64,000 bases of DNA, taken from NCBI GenBank assembly GCA_050789255.1, contig JBOZRQ010000017.1, positions 1 to 64,000 on the forward strand, read 5' to 3'. Origin of the DNA: JBOZRQ01 sp050789255 (GTDB lineage Bacteria > Bacillota > Sulfobacillia > Symbiobacteriales > Symbiobacteriaceae). Position 1 is the first letter of the stretch. Every line of letters begins with the position of its first letter. A program made the translations under genes and the position numbers. The notes beneath the pieces are model-generated. The model was not told the origin of the DNA. It ran no database searches and was given only the letters and a program-made list of their open reading frames with translations. This document shows positions 7,738-15,564 of the stretch, piece after piece.

Positions 7738-8277
7738 GTGTTCGTGATGTCCGCCGTGTCGACAGCCTTGCAAACCCGTGCAAACCTCATCCGGCTGATC
7801 GGGCTCTTTCCCCTGATCTTCATCATTCACGACCTGGAAGAGGTTTTTACCATGGCGCCGTGGATGCGGCAGCATCCGGACCTGATGGCGAGGCTGCCCC
7901 TCACCCCGGCGGTCACCAGCACGGCGCAAGTGGCAGGCGCTGTGGCCTTCGAGTGGGTGCTCACCTTTGCGGCCTCCTGCCTTGGCGCACGCGAACTGCG
8001 TCGCGGGCGCTCCCACTGGTTCTTCATCAGCCTGACGGCGGCCCTTCTGCTCAACGTCGTCACCCACGTCGGACAGGCGCTGCTGGTAGGCGGGTACACC
8101 CCGGGCATCCTGACGGCGCCCACCGTAGTTCTGCCTTATATGGCGGTCCTCTATTGGCGACTCTACCAGGCGCAGATCATCGACCTGCGGGGCTTCCTGC
8201 GGGCTCTGGCGGCGGGCGTCCCGGTGGGTCTGGCGGTGGTGCTCTGCGCTCACCAGATCGGCAGCCTCTTATTCTGA
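7738..8277 (+). CDS. HXXEE domain-containing membrane protein
   Basis: 179 residues. The name-giving motif is IIHDLEEVF near residue 30. The rest is largely hydrophobic with about five helices and a second conserved patch VVTHVGQALLVGGYTPG. HXXEE proteins are predicted metal-binding membrane proteins without a proven activity. The GTG at 7738 is preferred because AAAGGAG ends 8 nt before it; a GTG at 7729 overlaps that site. Just downstream begins the LexA-like promoter of the radical SAM gene. Confidence 0.8.
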   Translation: MFVMSAVSTALQTRANLIRLIGLFPLIFIIHDLEEVFTMAPWMRQHPDLMARLPLTPAVTSTAQVAGAVAFEWVLTFAASCLGARELRRGRSHWFFISLTAALLLNVVTHVGQALLVGGYTPGILTAPTVVLPYMAVLYWRLYQAQIIDLRGFLRALAAGVPVGLAVVLCAHQIGSLLF

Positions 8278-8298
8278 TCCTTACCAGCGGCTCCCCCT

Positions 8299-8327
8299 TT
8301 GACTGGAGAGAACATATGTTCTATGAT
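8299..8327 (+). promoter_or_regulatory. promoter with LexA/SOS-type operator in the spacer
   Basis: TTGACT (8299-8304) and TATGAT (8322-8327) are spaced by exactly 17 bp. The spacer holds the perfect 14-bp palindrome AGAACATATGTTCT (8309-8322), which contains GAAC-N4-GTTC, the core of the Gram-positive LexA (DinR) box, and agrees with its RNRY centre. Binding there would block RNA polymerase. Confidence 0.75.
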
Positions 8328-8351
8328 AGTCGCATAAGGGGGGGAACGCGC

Positions 8352-9257
8352 GTGGCCCGCATCACCTATGTCGACGCCCCGTGCAAGAGCGTACTGAACC
8401 GGGTGGAGGGCATGCCCTTCCATTGGTCCATCAACCCGTACACCGGGTGTGCCCACGCCTGCCGGTACTGCTACGCCCGGGCCTTCTACACCAGATCGGA
8501 GAAGGGCTCGGCTGCCGACTTCGACAGCGTGGTCTATGTAAAGAGCAACGCCCCGGAGGTGCTCCGGGGCGAAGTGATGAAGCGCTCCTGGAAGCGAGAG
8601 ATGGTGGTGGTGGGCGCCGCCACCGATCCCTACCAGCCGGGTGAGGCGAAGTTCCGCATCACCCGGGGGATTCTTGAGACCCTGCTGCACGCCCGTACCC
8701 CGGTCAGCATCATCACCAAGGGGCCGCTGGTCCTACGGGATCTGGACGTGCTCAAGCGCCTGGCTGAGGGGCCGGGGGTGGAGGTCAACGTCACGATCCC
8801 CACCCTGGACGAGAAGGCCTGGCGGACCTTTGAGCCCTCGGCCCCGCCGCCCCTGGCACGCATGGAGGCGGTCCGCCGGCTCAATGAGGCCGGGGTGCCC
8901 GCCGGCGTCTTCGTCGCACCGATGCTCCCTGGCATCACGGACAGTGAGGAGATGCTGCGGGATCTCATGACCGCCGCGAAGGAGGCCGGGGCGCCCTACG
9001 TCATGCCGATCACCCTCCGGCTGGCGCCGGGGGTCCGGGAGTGGTTCTTGCCGTTCGTCTCCCGCTACTACCCGGAACTTACCCTGCAGTACTGCCGTCT
9101 CTATCAGAAGGTGGAGGCGCGGCCAGACTACAAGCAGCAGGCCCGGGGGCTGGCCAAGGCGATCCTGGCCGAACTGGGGCTCGCCACCGGACCCGGACAA
9201 ATGGAGCGCACCCCGGCCCAGGCCCCGGCAGCTCAGCAACTCCGGCTCAGCATCTAG
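8352..9257 (+). CDS. radical SAM protein of the SplB / Rv2578c type
   Basis: 301 residues. CX3CX2C at Cys33, Cys37 and Cys40 (CAHACRYC) binds the 4Fe-4S cluster; NPYTGCAHACRYCYAR and VGAATDPYQPGEAK are typical of the SplB-like (COG1533) group, which includes spore photoproduct lyase, although most members of this subgroup have no assigned substrate. The GTG at 8352 follows a G-rich site (AAGGGGGGG) by 7 nt; the ATG at 8316 lies inside the operator and is very unlikely. The LexA-like promoter upstream suggests induction by DNA damage. A metallophosphoesterase gene follows after 14 nt, probably in the same transcript. Confidence 0.85.
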   Translation: MARITYVDAPCKSVLNRVEGMPFHWSINPYTGCAHACRYCYARAFYTRSEKGSAADFDSVVYVKSNAPEVLRGEVMKRSWKREMVVVGAATDPYQPGEAKFRITRGILETLLHARTPVSIITKGPLVLRDLDVLKRLAEGPGVEVNVTIPTLDEKAWRTFEPSAPPPLARMEAVRRLNEAGVPAGVFVAPMLPGITDSEEMLRDLMTAAKEAGAPYVMPITLRLAPGVREWFLPFVSRYYPELTLQYCRLYQKVEARPDYKQQARGLAKAILAELGLATGPGQMERTPAQAPAAQQLRLSI

Positions 9258-9271
9258 GGGAGGTACATGAT

Positions 9272-10051
9272 GTGGAGGGCACGTTCGTCGTTGGCGACGT
9301 CCACGGCCAGCTCAGCAAGCTGGTCGGGGTGCTGCAGCAATCCAAGCTGATCGGGGCCGACCTCGCCTGGACCGGGGGCTCCTCCAGCCTCTGGTTCATG
9401 GGCGACTACTTCGACCGTGGGCCCGATGGCATCGGGGTGGTGGACCTGATCATGCGGCTTCAGCGCGAGGCTGCGGCGGCTGGCGGGCACGTGGGCGCCC
9501 TGCTCGGCAACCACGACCCGCTCATCCTTTCCGCGTACTACTTCGGTGAGCGCCCGGCGGGCGGCCCGGCTGGTGACTTTCGGGGCGACTGGCTGGCCAA
9601 CGGCGGGGTCCAGAGCGACCTGGACCGGCTGCGGCCTGAACATATGGAGTGGCTCACCGCGCTGCCGGCCATGGCGCGGTTAGGGGGGCGGCTCCTGGCC
9701 CACGCCGATGCGGCGTTCTATTTGCGGTATGGAAAGAGCGTGGATGAGGTGAATCAGGTGATCGGCGCCTTGCTCCGGAGCCGCGACGAGGGCGCCTGGG
9801 ACCGCCTGCTCGGCGAGTTCAGCGAGCGGTTGGCCTTTGCCAACGGGGACGGGGCGGCTAAGGCGGAGCGCTTTCTACAGACCTACGGCGCGGGGCAGCT
9901 GATCCACGGGCACACGCCGATCTCGTACATGACCGGGGAGTCGCCAGAGGCAGTCTCTGGGGCCTATTCATATGCCGGCGGGCTCTGCGTGAACGTGGAC
10001 GCCGGGCTCTACCGGGGCGGGGGCGGGTTTGTCCTGCGCTTGCCGGACTAG
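9272..10051 (+). CDS. metallophosphoesterase (Ser/Thr phosphatase fold)
   Basis: 259 residues with the ordered motifs of the calcineurin-like superfamily: GDVHG (8-12), GDYFDRG near 44, GNHD near 80 and HGHT near 213, which bind the dinuclear metal site. The PPP-like order suggests a protein phosphatase or diadenosine-polyphosphate hydrolase type of reaction; the substrate cannot be deduced. The GTG at 9272 is chosen because GGGGAGG lies 8 nt upstream. It sits 14 nt after the radical SAM gene and is likely co-transcribed from the LexA-like promoter. Confidence 0.8.
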   Translation: MEGTFVVGDVHGQLSKLVGVLQQSKLIGADLAWTGGSSSLWFMGDYFDRGPDGIGVVDLIMRLQREAAAAGGHVGALLGNHDPLILSAYYFGERPAGGPAGDFRGDWLANGGVQSDLDRLRPEHMEWLTALPAMARLGGRLLAHADAAFYLRYGKSVDEVNQVIGALLRSRDEGAWDRLLGEFSERLAFANGDGAAKAERFLQTYGAGQLIHGHTPISYMTGESPEAVSGAYSYAGGLCVNVDAGLYRGGGGFVLRLPD

Positions 10052-10798
10052 CTAATTCATCACCCGGCCGCCGTCGACGACGATCGTCTGGCCGGTCAGG
10101 TAGCTGCAAGCGGGAGAGAGCAGCCAGGCGACCACCTCGGCCACCTCGGCGAAGGTGCCCAGGCGCCGCAGCGGGGTCTGGCTCGCCATCGCTTGGAGCG
10201 CCGCCGCAGGGAGGGCGTGGGCCAGGGGGGAATCGAGTGGCCCGGGGGCGACACAGTTCACCCGGATGCCATGCGGCCCCCAGTCCCGGGCCGCCGAGCG
10301 GGTCAGCCCGATCAGGCCCGCCTTGGCCGCCGCATAGGCCGGACCGAAGGACCCGCCGTTGAAGCTGACGACCGAGCCCACGTTTACAGCGGCGCCGCCG
10401 CCCGACTCCCTGAGGATCGGCAGCGCTGCCCGCAGGACGTGGAACGGGCCGCTCAGGTTAACCGCCAGCGTCTCGGCCCAGTCCGCAGCGCTAATGCTCT
10501 CCCAGGGCAGGACGGGCGCCTGCCCAGCGTTGTTGACCACCAGGTCCAGGCCGTCCCAGGCATCTCTCACTACCAAGACCGCGGCGTCTACGGCGGCGGG
10601 GTCGGCCAGGTCGGCCGGCAGCAACAACGTTCGACCGCCTTCTGCCTCGACCGCCGCCGCTGCCGCCTGCGCAGCGGCTTTGTCTTTATGGTAGTGAATC
10701 GCCACATCGGCCCCGGCCGCCGCCAGGCGCCGGGCGATGGCGGCGCCGAGGCCACGGGAGGCGCCGGTCACCAGGGCGCGCTTGCCGCTCAGATCCAT
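10052..10798 (-). CDS. short-chain dehydrogenase/reductase, FabG-like
   Basis: 248 residues, a classical SDR: TGASRGLG cofactor motif at 11-18, NNAG near 88, catalytic Ser in GSVVS and YAAAK near 150, PG motif (VAPGPLDSP), ending in LTGQTIVVDGG. Such enzymes reduce carbonyls with NAD(P)H. The ATG lies 10 nt inside the end of the LuxC-like gene, so translation is coupled. As the last gene of a five-gene operon with an acyl-CoA reductase, it may reduce the aldehyde or a keto intermediate; this is inference. Confidence 0.85.
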   Translation of the reverse strand: MDLSGKRALVTGASRGLGAAIARRLAAAGADVAIHYHKDKAAAQAAAAAVEAEGGRTLLLPADLADPAAVDAAVLVVRDAWDGLDLVVNNAGQAPVLPWESISAADWAETLAVNLSGPFHVLRAALPILRESGGGAAVNVGSVVSFNGGSFGPAYAAAKAGLIGLTRSAARDWGPHGIRVNCVAPGPLDSPLAHALPAAALQAMASQTPLRRLGTFAEVAEVVAWLLSPACSYLTGQTIVVDGGRVMN

Positions 10799-12132
10799 GG
10801 AATCTCCCCCTTGGGTGCGAACTTGGCCGTGAACAGGAAGTCCGAGAGCCGCCCGTGGTGGGGGGCGCCCGGCTCCGTGTGCCACGGCGGGATCAGCCCG
10901 GTGAAAACCTTGAGGATGCTGGGCTCCATGAGGCAGGCCTCCCGGAGCGCACCGTCCGCGGAGAGCAAGGTGACCGCCTGGGAGCCGCGCAGCAGAGGAA
11001 GGGGGTCCTCACCTGAGGGGATGCTGGTCGAGGTAGCCCAGGGCCCCGGCAGCTCCAGCCCGAAGGGGGGCCGGGTCGGGTCCGGGCAGTGCAGCAGGTC
11101 TGGTTGCAGGAAGTTCAGGCCGTGCTGTGACACCACCCCACCGGACAGGTCGGCAGGCTGACCCTTCCAGGCCGGCACCAGCGCCTCGGGGTCCAGCGGG
11201 TCAAGGAGCGGCAGGCTGCGCAGCGCTTCGGTCAGGCCGTCCAGCAGGTCGGGCGCCTCCCCGCGCAGGATGACGCTGCTGGCGCAGGTGCACTTCCGCC
11301 CGCCGTCATGGAGAATGCAGTCCAGGAGGAAGGGCACGGCCAGTTCCGGGGGCGCCGGGCCGTCGACCAGGACCTTGCTACGGCCCGGCCCGTTGAAGAG
11401 GACGCGCCCGTCCCGGCCGATCAGGCTCTCCAGGGCCTCGCCGCCGTAGGCGACCGTGAGGTCGCAGCGGCCCACCAGGGCTGGGACCAGGTCGTGCCCG
11501 CCAGGGAGCAGGGCGACCCGGTCCACGGGGAAGCCCGCATCGCCCAAAGCCTGCAGGATGCGCCACGGGGTGAACGGGTCGTCGTTGCCGGGCTTGAGCA
11601 GCACCGTCCAGCCCATGGCCAGCGCCAGCACCCAGGTCAGGTGGACGGCGGGGTGGTTCGACGGGGCGATGAAGCCCAGCACCCGTCCCCGGGGCGCCCA
11701 GGCATAGGTGCGGCCGTCCGGGTGTTCCACGCGGTGGCTGGCGAAGGCCGAAGGGTCTCCGCCCGGCGCTTGCCAGCGCAACGCATCCCGGATGTGCGAT
11801 AGCCCCGTGCCCAGTTCGGCCACGGCCGCGCGGGTGCAGCGAATGGGCGTGCCGGTAGACAGGGTCAGGAGCTGTGCGTGCGTTTCCGCATCCCAGCCGG
11901 CGGGGGCGCCGTCCACCAGCGCCTTCCCCGCCCGTTCAATCGCCGTCCACAGATCGGCGTCCAAGGCGTGTCGGGCCCGAGAACGCCGTAGTTCGGCGGC
12001 CACCCGGCTCACCATGACCGGAGGTGCCTCATGGACTGAGGCCAGCTCAGCGCCACGGTAGTCAAGCAGGGTCCGCCGATCTAGGCTCGCACTGGGCTGA
12101 CCACCCCGCCACAGGGGGACCTCGTGCAGCAA
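10789..12132 (-). CDS. LuxC-like acyl-CoA reductase (aldehyde dehydrogenase fold)
   Basis: 447 residues. The central part has ALDH-type Rossmann segments (GRVLGFIAPSNHPAVHLTWVLALAMGWTVLLKPGNDDPF) broken into recognisable LuxC-family pieces, and GRKCTCAS near residues 279-286 supplies the candidate catalytic cysteine that would carry the acyl thioester. LuxC-type enzymes reduce activated acyl groups to aldehydes with NADPH. The start is TTG, 1 nt beyond the stop of the LuxE-like gene, with AAGGGG upstream. Pairing of LuxC-like and LuxE-like genes mirrors the fatty acid reductase of luminous bacteria, but no luciferase genes are present here. Confidence 0.75.
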   Translation of the reverse strand: MLHEVPLWRGGQPSASLDRRTLLDYRGAELASVHEAPPVMVSRVAAELRRSRARHALDADLWTAIERAGKALVDGAPAGWDAETHAQLLTLSTGTPIRCTRAAVAELGTGLSHIRDALRWQAPGGDPSAFASHRVEHPDGRTYAWAPRGRVLGFIAPSNHPAVHLTWVLALAMGWTVLLKPGNDDPFTPWRILQALGDAGFPVDRVALLPGGHDLVPALVGRCDLTVAYGGEALESLIGRDGRVLFNGPGRSKVLVDGPAPPELAVPFLLDCILHDGGRKCTCASSVILRGEAPDLLDGLTEALRSLPLLDPLDPEALVPAWKGQPADLSGGVVSQHGLNFLQPDLLHCPDPTRPPFGLELPGPWATSTSIPSGEDPLPLLRGSQAVTLLSADGALREACLMEPSILKVFTGLIPPWHTEPGAPHHGRLSDFLFTAKFAPKGEIPWI

Positions 12133-12133
12133 C

Positions 12134-13171
12134 TCAGTACACCCCTTCCGTACGCAGCCCGCCTCCGCCGACCGGCGCCACCCGGGCCAGGTCGTCGCTG
12201 AAGGCGGGCGCCGTCGCGCTCACCCGCACCGCCTGATCCCGCTCCAGATGCCAGGGCAGGAAGAGCTCGCGGCCAAGCAGGCTGATGCACACTTGCCCGG
12301 TTTCTCCGCACGCCACCTCCCGGTGTTGGGCATCAACCACCCGCACCCAGGCATCTGCCGGAGGCGTGAAGATGCACCGGTAGGGATCCCCACACTGGCG
12401 CGGCCGCTGGCAGGCGATGCCCATCAGGGTGTTGCCATACCAGCCCACCATCACAGCGCTGGGTAGGAGCTCCTCCTCGAAGAAGCGCAGGCTCTCGTCC
12501 GACATGGAGGTCCCGAACCAGATCACGCCCCGCACCTTCTCCTGAAGCAGGGCATGCGCCTCGTCATGGTCGCAGAGCGCCTGGAGCAGGGCGGGGGTCG
12601 CTGCTACCGCCTGCACGGGCTGGGTCCGCAGGATGTCAAGCGCCTGGTCCACCAGGTGGGCGAGGTACCGCCGGACCTCGTCGGTCCGGCCCTCCCGATT
12701 CAGCCGCTTGACCCACCGGGGGTCCATGTCGATCGCATGGCAAAGGGCGCCGCGCATGTGCGCAAGGCGGGGGACGTTCTGCCCAACGAGGTGGGGCCCG
12801 GTGGGGCCGAGGTAGAGCCAGGACCCGCCCACGGGAAAACCGTGCTGGTCCAGCAGGGCGTTGATCCGGGAGAGCCCGCGCAGCCGGGCACCGGCGTCCA
12901 CGATGCGGCGGGGCGCCCCGGTGGTCCCGCCGGTCTCCCAGACCGAGAACGGCCCGGGGCATCCGCGGGGAATCAGGGCGGCGGCGTCCACGGTCCGCCA
13001 ATCATCTGCCACCTGGGGAAAGCGGGCCAGGTCTGCGGCGCCCTGGACGTCACGGAGCGGGTCAAAGCCCAGGGTCTCCGCCCGCTCCAGCCAGTACCGG
13101 GACCCGGTGGCAGGGTCGAAGTGCCAGCGGACGATCGACCGCACGCGCTCATCCAGATCAGGTCCGGTCAT
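12134..13171 (-). CDS. LuxE/PaaK-like adenylate-forming acyl ligase
   Basis: 345 residues. The nucleotide loop reads ETGGTTGAPR (about 78-87), a variant of the SSGTTGxP motif of PaaK and LuxE; later IWFGTSMSDE and MVGWYGNTLMG match the adenylate-contacting motifs. LuxE-type proteins activate a carboxylate with ATP and pass it to a thiol; PaaK-type proteins transfer it to CoA. At 345 residues it is closer to LuxE than to PaaK (about 430). The ATG follows GGAGGTG and overlaps the chorismate enzyme gene by 14 nt. It probably feeds the LuxC-like reductase. Confidence 0.75.
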   Translation of the reverse strand: MTGPDLDERVRSIVRWHFDPATGSRYWLERAETLGFDPLRDVQGAADLARFPQVADDWRTVDAAALIPRGCPGPFSVWETGGTTGAPRRIVDAGARLRGLSRINALLDQHGFPVGGSWLYLGPTGPHLVGQNVPRLAHMRGALCHAIDMDPRWVKRLNREGRTDEVRRYLAHLVDQALDILRTQPVQAVAATPALLQALCDHDEAHALLQEKVRGVIWFGTSMSDESLRFFEEELLPSAVMVGWYGNTLMGIACQRPRQCGDPYRCIFTPPADAWVRVVDAQHREVACGETGQVCISLLGRELFLPWHLERDQAVRVSATAPAFSDDLARVAPVGGGGLRTEGVY

Positions 13172-14321
13172 CGTCGATCACCTCCGCCCCGATGGCCGCC
13201 AGGGTCGGGCGCGCCTTGTTCAGGCACTCCTGCCACTCCAACTCGGGCACGCTCTCCCGCACCAGTCCGGCGCCCGTTCGCAGGCGGGCGACCCCGCCCG
13301 CAAGGCGCAGGCTGCGGATCGTCAGCCACAGTTGGAGGTCGCCCTGCGGCAGGAGGGCGCCCACCGCCCCGGCGTACCACTCCCGCGGGAGCGGCTCCAG
13401 CTCATCGATCAGCGCACGGGCCGCTTCTCGCGGCACGCCGCCCACGGTTCCCGCCGGGAAGCAGGCAGCGACCAGTTGGGCCGAGGTTGCATCCTCCCGC
13501 AAATCGCCAGACAGGCGGGAGGCCAGGTGGATCAGGCCCGGATGGCGCTCCACCGCCATGCAGGCGTCAAGCGAGACGCTCCCTGGTTCGCAGACCGACA
13601 GCAGGTCCTGGTGGGCCCGCTCCACAGCGATCATGTGCTCACTCTGGTCCTTTGGGTTATCAAGCAGGTCGCCCTCGGAGCCGGCCCGCCGCGTTCCCGC
13701 CAAAAGGTGCATTGATGCCTTCCGACCGGTCAGCAGCACCAGGGGCTCGGGGGAGCGCCCGACCAGCCAGCCCCCCGGTCCGTCCGGCAGCAGAAAGGCC
13801 AGTCCGGTGCCGCCGGCCAGCCGCTCATAGACCTCCACAGGCGACAGGGAGCAGGGCGCCTCGAAGGGGACGGAGAGGATCACCTTCTCGATCTCGCCCG
13901 CCTCCATGCGGGCCTGTGCGGCCCTGACGGCCTTGGAGAAGTCGTCGCGCGTCCACAGTATGCGGGCGCCCACCGTGTCCCCAGCCAGCGGTGCGGCGCG
14001 ACGACATCCCGGAAGAGGCAGCTCTCCCCGCACCCACGGCGTCTCCCGGCCTTCACAGAAGAGCGCCGCCGAACCAGGGAGGCGGAATCGCACCCGCCCG
14101 TCCCAGTCGATCGACCCCACTGCCGCATAGAGCAGCGGAGGTTCTCCAGGCGCCGCCGCATTCGCTGCGGCAGCGAGCGCCTCCTCGACCGACGCCAGCT
14201 CCGGCCCCAGATCCCAGGCCACCAGCGTGCAGCGTTCGCCCTCGTGCGTCAGGCCATCGAGCACCGCAACCTGGCGGGGCGCCAGGGCTTCGGCCAGGTC
14301 CGCCGCCCTACCCAGCTCCAC
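13158..14321 (-). CDS. chorismate-binding enzyme (TrpE/PabB/MenF family)
   Basis: 387 residues. C-terminal half has the chorismate-binding domain: AGTRRAGSEGDLLDNPKDQSEH, FPAGTVGGVP near 290, AGAVGAL and RTGAGLVRES with the final EWQECLNKA. FPAGTVxGxP is more like the TrpE/PabB side than salicylate synthases. There is no fused or adjacent glutamine amidotransferase, so the product (isochorismate, aminodeoxychorismate/anthranilate with free ammonia, or a borrowed TrpG/PabA) cannot be fixed. The GTG at 14321 is preferred over ATG 14375 because AAGGAGG lies 8 nt upstream; it leaves a 14-nt overlap with the cyclase gene. Confidence 0.8.
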   Translation of the reverse strand: MELGRAADLAEALAPRQVAVLDGLTHEGERCTLVAWDLGPELASVEEALAAAANAAAPGEPPLLYAAVGSIDWDGRVRFRLPGSAALFCEGRETPWVRGELPLPGCRRAAPLAGDTVGARILWTRDDFSKAVRAAQARMEAGEIEKVILSVPFEAPCSLSPVEVYERLAGGTGLAFLLPDGPGGWLVGRSPEPLVLLTGRKASMHLLAGTRRAGSEGDLLDNPKDQSEHMIAVERAHQDLLSVCEPGSVSLDACMAVERHPGLIHLASRLSGDLREDATSAQLVAACFPAGTVGGVPREAARALIDELEPLPREWYAGAVGALLPQGDLQLWLTIRSLRLAGGVARLRTGAGLVRESVPELEWQECLNKARPTLAAIGAEVIDDDRT

Positions 14322-14991
14322 CGGCCACGCCTCCTTCCACGGCGATTGCCCGAACCGGCGCGGCCTCGGCCCCATGAATCAGCACGGGCAACGCGCAGAG
14401 CCAGACCTCCGTCTGCTCCAACTGGGACAGGTTGCGGATGTACTCGAGAATCGGAATCCCGGCGCCCAGGAGTCGCCGGTGAACAGGGAAGGCCTGGTCG
14501 CCGGGCACCTCGGTCAGGCAATCGAGCCCTACCAGGGCGGCGCCCCGCTCGACGCACCAGTCCGCCGCACTCTCCGCCAGGTAGGGCGGCTTCTGCCAGA
14601 AGTCCGGGTCGCCCCAGTGCCGGTCCAGGTAGTCGGTGCGAATCAGGAGCCGCAGCCCGGGCCGCATCACCTCGCCCACGGCCCGCTCCAGATCATCCCC
14701 GGTGACCGGCTCCCGGAGCCCCTTGTGGGAGAGGTCGGCCACAAGGGCGGGACCCACGAAGAGCGCCGGGTCCAGGTCGGCCACGCTGGCGGCGCCCGGA
14801 AAGAAGTGACACGGCGCATCCAGATGCGTTGCGTTGTGTGGGTTCATGTGAAACTGGCTGAAGGATCGTCCCTGGCCGACCGGGTCGGTCTCGGGCGTCA
14901 TGATCGGCCGGATGCTGAAACTGGCATACCAGTCGGCGCCGTAGCCCGGCATCCCCTCGCTGTAGCCCAGCGACAGGTCGATGATGCGCAT
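14308..14991 (-). CDS. cyclase-family protein (kynurenine-formamidase-like)
   Basis: 227 residues. The metal-binding signature HNATHLDAPCH (His52, His56, Asp58, His62) is the HxxTHxDxPxH motif of the cyclase/KynB family, whose members hydrolyse amides such as N-formylkynurenine or act in polyketide cyclisation. MRIIDLSLGYSEGMPGYG is the usual N-terminus. The ATG follows GGAGGTG by about 8 nt. It is the first gene of the minus-strand operon with the chorismate enzyme; a role in handling an aromatic amide or ester is inference. The minus-strand frame continues far upstream but over the GNAT gene and is not coding. Confidence 0.8.
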   Translation of the reverse strand: MRIIDLSLGYSEGMPGYGADWYASFSIRPIMTPETDPVGQGRSFSQFHMNPHNATHLDAPCHFFPGAASVADLDPALFVGPALVADLSHKGLREPVTGDDLERAVGEVMRPGLRLLIRTDYLDRHWGDPDFWQKPPYLAESAADWCVERGAALVGLDCLTEVPGDQAFPVHRRLLGAGIPILEYIRNLSQLEQTEVWLCALPVLIHGAEAAPVRAIAVEGGVAGGAG

Positions 14992-15093
14992 CTGCGCGCA
15001 CCTCCAAGTGCGGGAATTTGGGTAGCGACGCCATCGTATGCAGAGGTACGCCGGGCGGTCCGCAGCATATATCTGGGCGTAATCGGGAGGTGA

Positions 15094-15564
15094 TTGCTCG
15101 CCGTGGAAGTTGGGACGCTTGCCGCCCACGAATGGCCTTGGGTCATCGGACGTTCGATGGCGACCGGCTGGGAACAGGTCAATCCTGCCCTTCGCGACGA
15201 TGCGAAACGGCAGGAGGCGATGAACAACATCAGGCAGACGACCACCCAGGTGATGCAGCAGCCCGCTACCCGGGTTCTCGTCGCCCGGGAGGGAGGCCAG
15301 CCCGCGGGATATCTCGTGCTCACGGTTGTCCCGGACGAGTGGACCCGGGAGCCCACCGGCCTCTTCTACGACATCTGGATCGAGCCGCAGTGGCGCGGCA
15401 GAGGGGTCAGCAGCCTGCTTACGCGCACCGGCGAGAACTACCTCCGTACCATCGGCGTGGGTGTGGTGCGCCGGATGATCGCCGCGCAAAACGGCCCGTC
15501 GCTCCGCCATGCGCAGAGGGATGGCTGTGAGGTGGAGCGCCTGTGCCTGATCAAACGCCTGTGA
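15094..15564 (+). CDS. GNAT-family N-acetyltransferase
   Basis: 156 residues. The acetyl-CoA binding region is seen in LFYDIWIEPQWRGRGVSSLLTRTGENYLRTIGV (the WRGRGV turn is the pyrophosphate-binding motif A). The substrate is unknown. Start is uncertain: TTG at 15094 lies only 3 nt after GGGAGGTGA, GTG at 15103 lies 12 nt after it. The gene is divergent from the cyclase operon, with about 100 bp between them for both promoters, and overlaps the next gene by 22 nt. Confidence 0.75.
   Translation: MLAVEVGTLAAHEWPWVIGRSMATGWEQVNPALRDDAKRQEAMNNIRQTTTQVMQQPATRVLVAREGGQPAGYLVLTVVPDEWTREPTGLFYDIWIEPQWRGRGVSSLLTRTGENYLRTIGVGVVRRMIAAQNGPSLRHAQRDGCEVERLCLIKRL

Noticed and set aside
8316..9257. Start of the radical SAM gene at ATG 8316
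   Set aside because: This ATG lies inside the LexA-like box and before the expected transcription start; GTG 8352 has a strong ribosome binding site.
10789..13171. Bioluminescence (lux) system
   Set aside because: LuxC- and LuxE-like proteins are present but no luciferase (luxAB) genes are found; a reductase role for another acid is more likely.
13158..14321. Salicylate synthase assignment
   Set aside because: FPAGTVGGVP and the C-terminal motifs resemble TrpE/PabB more than MbtI/Irp9, so only the family is given.
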